Assembly (NCBI RefSeq): GCF_003065365.1
Contig: NZ_CP023276.1
Span: forward strand, 496,001 to 560,000
Direction of reading: 5' to 3'
DNA: 64,000 bases
Source of the DNA: Polynucleobacter difficilis
GTDB lineage: Bacteria > Pseudomonadota > Gammaproteobacteria > Burkholderiales > Burkholderiaceae
Below, piece after piece: positions 59,373-64,000 of the stretch (its first letter is position 1; the number at the start of each line of letters is the position of its first letter). A program made the position numbers and the translations under genes. The notes under the pieces were generated by a model. That model worked only from the letters and a program-made list of their open reading frames with translations, was not told the DNA's origin and made no database searches.

Positions 59373-60770
59373 TAAGCGCGCTACTTTTTTTCCATAGGGT
59401 GGATGGACTGCGCTAGTGCCGCGCAACCAATTGAGTCCAAACAAACCGCGAACCTGAAGTACTGGCTTGTAGTGACTGAAGGCATCAAATCCGGCTTTGC
59501 CGTGGTATGCGCCCATGCCGCTAGACCCAATGCCACCAAAGGGGATGCCATCGCATGCGGCATGCAACAGCACATCATTGACGGTGATGCCGCCAGAGCG
59601 GGTATCGGCAATCACGCGATTGAGATTCACCTTATTCTTTCCAAACCAGTAGAGCGCCAGTGGCGTAGGTGAACTTCCTGCGTTGATGAAATCAATCATG
59701 GCTGTTGTACTGGCTACACCATCCGCAACCGAGATGATCGGCAGAATGGGGCCGAAGATTTCTTCTTTCATTACGGCGGATTTCGGAGAAACCTTGCTCA
59801 GTGCAACCGGTTCAAAAACTCGCCCTGACTCAGTATTGGGTTCGAGTAAAGGTGTCACTATTGCGCCATGGGCAATCGCATCGTCGACTAAAAAATGCCA
59901 GCGCGCCGTTTGCTCTGGATCAATTGGGCCCGTGAGCATTTCAGGTTTAGCAAATTGAGCTTGTGCCGCCTTCATGAGTTCAGTCAGGAGTGCATCGTGT
60001 TGTTGCTCGCCAACCAGAACGTAGTCCGGCGCAATGCAGGTCTGCCCGCTATTGAGTAATTTGCCATACACAATGCTGCTGGCTGCATCGCCTAAATTGG
60101 CGGAAGCATCCACGAGTGCGGGAGACTTGCCACCCAGCTCTAAAGTGATTGGTACCAGATTATCAGCAGCGGCGCGCATCACTTTTTTACCGATGGCAGT
60201 GCTGCCACTAAAGAACAGGTGATCAAAAGGTAGTGCGGCAAAATCGGCTGCGGTGTTGGCATCACCCGTCGTCACGCTGAATTCAGTGAAATGAAAATAC
60301 TCCTGAATCAAGGTCGCCAAAAACCCCGAGGTACGGCTGCTGCGCTCCGATGGTTTAAGCCAAACGCGATTGCCGGCAGCCAATGCGGCAATGGCCGGCG
60401 CGAGCGTCAACAAGATGGGGTAGTTCCAGGGACTCATGATGCCCACAATGCCCTTGGGCTGGGCTTGCATCCAAGCAGTCGAGCTTGATAGGTAGGCTGG
60501 GGTGTCTAAATGAATGGGTTTGAGCCATTCTTTAAGGTGTTTTTTGGTATACCGGCAGGCCTGATAAATTTGACTGAGTTCTGCCAGCTGGGTTTCCATC
60601 GGATGACGGTGACCAAAGTCAGCAGCAACTGCCTTGCAGAGCTTTTCTTCATTGGAGCGCAGCATCGCCTCCACGCGGCCAATCCGTTCCAGGCGTTTCT
60701 CAAGCGTAGAGTGCGGCTCCGCTGCATACGCTGCGCGGATTTCATCAAGCTGGATGGTCAGGCGATTCAT
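59352..60770 (-). CDS. Aldehyde dehydrogenase, coniferyl-aldehyde-dehydrogenase-like
   Basis: A 472-residue NAD(P)-dependent aldehyde dehydrogenase of the class 3-like group. The cofactor region has IMSPWNYPILLTLAPAIAALAAGN and FFSGSTAIGKKVM; the catalytic Glu is in LELGGKSPALVD and the Cys in NSGQTCIAPDYV. It resembles coniferyl aldehyde dehydrogenases (CalB), which also take long-chain or aromatic aldehydes, so the substrate is open. The ATG at 60770 gives the usual N-terminus; the frame is open upstream to 60857, overlapping divergent msrA. Confidence 0.9.
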   Translation of the reverse strand: MNRLTIQLDEIRAAYAAEPHSTLEKRLERIGRVEAMLRSNEEKLCKAVAADFGHRHPMETQLAELSQIYQACRYTKKHLKEWLKPIHLDTPAYLSSSTAWMQAQPKGIVGIMSPWNYPILLTLAPAIAALAAGNRVWLKPSERSSRTSGFLATLIQEYFHFTEFSVTTGDANTAADFAALPFDHLFFSGSTAIGKKVMRAAADNLVPITLELGGKSPALVDASANLGDAASSIVYGKLLNSGQTCIAPDYVLVGEQQHDALLTELMKAAQAQFAKPEMLTGPIDPEQTARWHFLVDDAIAHGAIVTPLLEPNTESGRVFEPVALSKVSPKSAVMKEEIFGPILPIISVADGVASTTAMIDFINAGSSPTPLALYWFGKNKVNLNRVIADTRSGGITVNDVLLHAACDGIPFGGIGSSGMGAYHGKAGFDAFSHYKPVLQVRGLFGLNWLRGTSAVHPPYGKKVARLLKQLKK

Positions 60771-60842
60771 AGAGGGCAATATCAGTTTGACGGGTCTAAG
60801 TGGGTTTGTGCAAATATAGCAATAAGGCATTAGGATAAAGCC

Positions 60843-61403
60843 ATGGATGAAAAACAAATGACTTTTGAGACAGCAACCCTTGGGGGCGGCTGCTTTTGGT
60901 GCCTAGAGGCGGTCTATCAGCAGGTGCGCGGCGTGCATTCGGTTGTGTCTGGCTATGCTGGCGGCCATGACACAAACCCTAACTACGAAGCCGTGTGCTC
61001 GGAAACCACCGGTCATGCTGAGGTCGTGCAAATCCAGTTTGATCCAGCGATTGTTTCCTATCGGGAAATCCTCACCATCTTTTTTGTGATTCACGATCCA
61101 ACTACCCTCAATTACCAAGGTCATGATGTGGGCGCGCGTTACCGCTCGGTTATCTTCACGCACTCCGATGCGCAAATGGCAGCGGCACAAGCGATAGTTG
61201 CAGAAATGGGCGATGAAAAAATCTTTCCAAGGCCGATTGTCACCATCATTGCCCCGGCTCCGATCTTTTATCCAGCCGAGGATTACCACCAGAATTATTT
61301 TGTCCAGCACCCAGGACAAGGATATTGCATGGCAGTGGTTGCGCCAAAGCTCGCTAAGTTCCGCGCCACCTTAAAAAGCTTGATCAATCCTGCTTTTAAT
61401 TAA
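60843..61403 (+). CDS. msrA: Peptide-methionine (S)-S-oxide reductase
   Basis: A 186-residue MsrA that repairs oxidised methionine. The active-site motif GGGCFWCLEAVYQQVRGV lies near residue 15, and GYAGGHDTNPNYEAVCSETTGHAEVVQI follows. Only one late cysteine (GYCMAVV) could resolve the sulfenic acid. AGGA precedes the ATG. It overlaps pdxH tail to tail by four bases. Confidence 0.96.
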   Translation: MDEKQMTFETATLGGGCFWCLEAVYQQVRGVHSVVSGYAGGHDTNPNYEAVCSETTGHAEVVQIQFDPAIVSYREILTIFFVIHDPTTLNYQGHDVGARYRSVIFTHSDAQMAAAQAIVAEMGDEKIFPRPIVTIIAPAPIFYPAEDYHQNYFVQHPGQGYCMAVVAPKLAKFRATLKSLINPAFN

Positions 61404-62035
61404 GGCGCTAGTCGTGCAATCGACCAGCCGCTCTCGCTGCGGCTATAGCAAATGCGGTCGTGCAAACGCGAAGGCCTGCCTTGCCAAAATTCAATTTGAT
61501 TTGGAGTCAGGCGGTAGCCGCCCCAATGGGGTGGGCGAGGTGGGTTATCACCATGCTCCGCCTTGAACTGCCGCTCCTGGTTTTCTAGAAACTCACGACT
61601 GGGGATGGCGGCGCTTTGCGGCGAGGCCCACGCACCAATCCGCGAAGCCGGCGGCCTAGAATGAAAGTAGGCATCGCTTTCAGCGGCGCTCACCCGTTCG
61701 ACGGTACCGTTAATGCGCACCTGCCGCTCTAGCTCGTGCCAATGAAAGAGTAAGGATGCATGGGGCTGTGCAGCCAGCTCCTTGCCTTTTTGGCTTTCGT
61801 AATTGGTGAAGAAGGTAAAACTACCGTGGTCTGCTGCTTTTAATAGGACAATACGGACAGATGGAATGCCGGCTTGATTTGCGGTTGCCAATGCCATTGC
61901 ATTGGGCTCAGGGCATTGCGCCTGGACTGCTTGCTCGAACCAAGTCTGAAAAAGGCTGAACGGTTCCTGCGGTACGTCTTGTTCGGACAGTTCGCCGCGG
62001 GTGTAGTTTTTACGTAATTCAGCAATGGATTCCAT
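61400..62035 (-). CDS. pdxH: Pyridoxamine 5'-phosphate oxidase
   Basis: A 211-residue FMN enzyme that makes pyridoxal 5'-phosphate. The start ESIAELRKNYTRGELSEQDVPQEPFSLFQTWF, the FMN region VRIVLLKAADHGSFTFFTNYESQKG, and the C-terminal WGGYRLTPNQIEFWQGRPSRLHDR are diagnostic. It is divergent from tcdA with 22 bases between starts. Confidence 0.96.
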   Translation of the reverse strand: MESIAELRKNYTRGELSEQDVPQEPFSLFQTWFEQAVQAQCPEPNAMALATANQAGIPSVRIVLLKAADHGSFTFFTNYESQKGKELAAQPHASLLFHWHELERQVRINGTVERVSAAESDAYFHSRPPASRIGAWASPQSAAIPSREFLENQERQFKAEHGDNPPRPPHWGGYRLTPNQIEFWQGRPSRLHDRICYSRSESGWSIARLAP

Positions 62036-62057
62036 GTTTTAAGTATAAAGAGATGCG

Positions 62058-62843
62058 ATGACGATGGAAAACTTTCAAATACCGCCGCCGGATGAGGAGT
62101 TAGGCTCACCAGATCGCCGTTTCGGTGGGGTGGCCCGTTTGTATGGCGATGCTGCTTTAGCCCAGTTTCAAAGGGCTACCGTAGTGGTTGCCGGTTTGGG
62201 AGGCGTCGGCTCTTGGGCTGCTGAAGCCCTTGCACGATCCGCAATTGGCCATTTAGTCTTAATTGATTTTGACCACATTGCTGAGAGCAATACTAATCGC
62301 CAACTGCATGCACTGGATGGTCAGTATGGCAAGGCCAAAGTCGATGCCATGGCCCAGCGCATTACCCAAATCAATCCCCATATTCAGCTGACCTGCCACG
62401 ATGCTTTTTTAGAGCCGGATACGCTCGATGCACTGATTCCAAGTGACGCTATCGTTTTGGATGCAACCGATTCAGTGCAAGTCAAAATTGCCCTTGCGGC
62501 TTGGAGTGTGGCGAATCAACGTTTACTCGTCATGTGCGGCGCCTCCGGCGGTAAAGCGGATCCGACTCAGCTGCGTTGCGATGATTTATCCAGAACGGAG
62601 CAAGATGCACTTCTCGCTAAGGTGCGTGTTGGACTGCGAACCGATCATAGTTTCTCGCGCGATTTAAAAAAGAAGATGGGCATTCGGGCGGTGTATTCCA
62701 AAGAACCCCGCGCCGGTGCTGCTACCGGAGGTTTAGCGTGTTCTGGTTACGGCTCGGCAGTCACTGTCACAGCTGCAGCCGGTTTGGTTGCTGCTGCTGA
62801 AGTTCTCTCTTTGATTCGGATGCAACACAGCGTATCCGAGTAA
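62058..62843 (+). CDS. tcdA: tRNA threonylcarbamoyladenosine dehydratase
   Basis: A 261-residue E1-like enzyme that cyclises t6A37 in tRNAs to ct6A using ATP. RFGGVARLYGDAAL at the N-terminus, VAGLGGVGSWAAEALARSAIGHLVLIDFDHIAESNTNRQ as the nucleotide-binding motif, and KMGIRAVYSKE are characteristic of TcdA (CsdL). No CsdE gene is adjacent. Confidence 0.95.
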   Translation: MTMENFQIPPPDEELGSPDRRFGGVARLYGDAALAQFQRATVVVAGLGGVGSWAAEALARSAIGHLVLIDFDHIAESNTNRQLHALDGQYGKAKVDAMAQRITQINPHIQLTCHDAFLEPDTLDALIPSDAIVLDATDSVQVKIALAAWSVANQRLLVMCGASGGKADPTQLRCDDLSRTEQDALLAKVRVGLRTDHSFSRDLKKKMGIRAVYSKEPRAGAATGGLACSGYGSAVTVTAAAGLVAAAEVLSLIRMQHSVSE

Positions 62844-63099
62844 AGTAATTCCATTTCATTCCCAAAGAGCGCAAATAAGCCTAGGGAATGCCCTGTAAGA
62901 AATTTCGTATTTTGTTGTAGGAAGCAATATTTATTTTGCTATCCATCGCCTGATTTAAAGGCTTCACCTTTTATTCCTTTGGCATTTTTTTAGCTTTGCT
63001 TATTTAATGAATTTTTAAGGGCTAGTACTGCGCCCAACTCCTGCCTAGACTTCGTTGCGTTGGTGCATGACCAACATCAAAACGAAAAGGAGGTTTCTC
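62844..63099 (+). other. Intergenic stretch before the amino acid permease
   Basis: About 256 bases, A+T rich, with no supported gene. It should hold the permease promoter; I see no clear -35/-10 pair, terminator or RNA element. AAAAGGAGG at its right end is the permease ribosome binding site. Confidence 0.5.
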
Positions 63100-64000
63100 T
63101 TGCAGACAGAACAAACGGGCTTAAAACGCCATCTGAAAGTACGGCACATTCGCCTTATGGCATTGGGTTCGACCATTGGCGTTGGGCTTTTTCTGGGATC
63201 CGCTAGTGCGATTCAACTCGCAGGCCCTTCGATTCTCTTGGGGTATTTATTGGCCGGGATTGTGGCCTTCATTGTGCTGCGCACCCTGGGTGAGATGGCA
63301 GTGCATGAGCCCGTAGCCGGCTCCTTTGCTGCCTACGCCAACTCCTATGTAGGCCCACTTGCGGGGTATATGGTTGGTTGGGGCTATTGGACCTATTGGA
63401 TTGTGGTGAGTATTGCGGAAGTCACTGCCGTTGGAATCTACATGGGCATTTGGTTTCCGAATATGCCGCAATGGGTCTGGGCACTTTCATCGATTATTTT
63501 GATGGGGCTCATCAACATGATTGCGGTTCGGCTGTTCGGGGAATTTGAGTTCTGGTTTTCCTTAATTAAAGTCGTCGCCATCATTGCCTTGATTGCGATG
63601 GGAGCAGCGGTTGTGTTCTTTGGTTTTACCAATGACTGGGTACCGCTGGGTTTTGATAACTTGTGGATCCATGGCGGCTTCTTTCCCAATGGGATTGGCG
63701 GTCTGTTGATGTCCTTGCAGATGGTCCTCTTTGCCTACGTTGGCATTGAAATGATTGGCCTCTCCGCTGGCGAAGCAGAGAATCCCAAGAAAACCATTCC
63801 GATGGCAATTGACTCCCTCGCATGGCGAATCTTGATCTTTTATATGGGCGCTATCTTGGTGATCTTGGCGATCTTTCCGTGGAACGAGGTGGGGCAGCAA
63901 GGTAGTCCATTTGTCGTGATGTTTGAGCGCTTGGGTTTGCGCGAAGCTGCTGGCATTGTGAATTTCGTGGTGATAACAGCAGCGCTGTCTTCATGCAACG
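63100..64000 (+). CDS. Amino acid permease, APC family (cut by window edge)
   Basis: About 300 residues are visible before the window ends. The start is TTG at 63100 with a strong AGGAGG six bases upstream. The N-terminus HLKVRHIRLMALGSTIGVGLFLGSA is the amino acid transporter signature of the AAT/GabP branch, followed by LGEMAVHEPVAGSFAAYA and FAYVGIEMIGLSAGEAENPKKTIP. About eight membrane helices are visible. E. coli relatives include CycA, AroP, ProY and GabP; the substrate cannot be named. Helices at the C-terminus are outside the window. Confidence 0.92.
   Translation, partial: MQTEQTGLKRHLKVRHIRLMALGSTIGVGLFLGSASAIQLAGPSILLGYLLAGIVAFIVLRTLGEMAVHEPVAGSFAAYANSYVGPLAGYMVGWGYWTYWIVVSIAEVTAVGIYMGIWFPNMPQWVWALSSIILMGLINMIAVRLFGEFEFWFSLIKVVAIIALIAMGAAVVFFGFTNDWVPLGFDNLWIHGGFFPNGIGGLLMSLQMVLFAYVGIEMIGLSAGEAENPKKTIPMAIDSLAWRILIFYMGAILVILAIFPWNEVGQQGSPFVVMFERLGLREAAGIVNFVVITAALSSCN

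Overview
The window looks like a slice of a betaproteobacterial chromosome of the Burkholderiales, and gene order and protein families fit Polynucleobacter or a close relative best. The block yebC-purD-hemF-nadD-rsfS-rlmH-maf-rng, the DUF3460-scpA-panC block, lptFG beside pepA-holC, and zapB-like-zapA-6S RNA are arrangements I associate with that order. This is an inference from remembered families; no database search was run. The genome is compact. Stops and starts often overlap by 4 bases, convergent genes overlap tail to tail, and divergent start codons lie as little as 3 bases apart. At least five genes begin with TTG. I see no rRNA, insertion sequence, prophage or CRISPR array.

Layout. 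1-3.9 kb: a cut FAD-linked oxidase, a GlcG/HbpS-like protein, an RhlE-type helicase and gluQ. 4-12.4 kb: dnaE, two family 2 glycosyltransferases and msbA (lipopolysaccharide core and lipid A export), then rng. 12.4-17.7 kb: maf, rlmH, rsfS, nadD, hemF, purD and yebC on the minus strand. 17.9-21 kb: quinone oxidoreductase, tRNA-Leu(CAA), a secreted alpha/beta hydrolase and cysB. 21-26.2 kb: lptG-lptF, and divergently pepA-holC-lgt. 26.4-29.3 kb: a malonate pair, malonyl-CoA decarboxylase and matB. 29.3-31 kb: a TauE/SafE permease, 6S RNA, zapA and a ZapB-like gene.

31-36.9 kb is a cobalamin uptake locus read leftward. A cobalamin riboswitch precedes btuB, an intrinsic-terminator hairpin follows btuB, and then come a DUF5522/Dph6-like ATP pyrophosphatase fusion and btuF-btuC-btuD. 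The btuB and ATP-pyrophosphatase part is visibly A+T richer than its surroundings.

37-43.3 kb is an oxalate locus read rightward: a Crp/Fnr-family regulator, oxalyl-CoA decarboxylase, formyl-CoA transferase, a terminator, then a second formyl-CoA transferase paralogue directly joined to a stand-alone protein resembling the 10-formyl-tetrahydrofolate hydrolase domain of ALDH1L. A perfect Fnr-like palindrome lies at the class II position ahead of oxc. Together these genes would activate oxalate, decarboxylate it and hand on the formyl group, possibly into the folate C1 pool. This locus and the B12-regulated ATP pyrophosphatase are the most interesting parts of the window.

43.3-64 kb: panC, scpA, DUF3460, metG; fdhD, dcd, an Orn/Lys/Arg decarboxylase; a TRAP transporter membrane pair without a binding-protein gene; argH; hemC-hemD; ubiC; a second DEAD-box helicase with an Arg/Gly/Ser repeat tail and a leader hairpin covering its ribosome binding site; a LysE exporter; an aldehyde dehydrogenase; msrA; pdxH; tcdA; and the start of an amino acid permease cut by the window edge.
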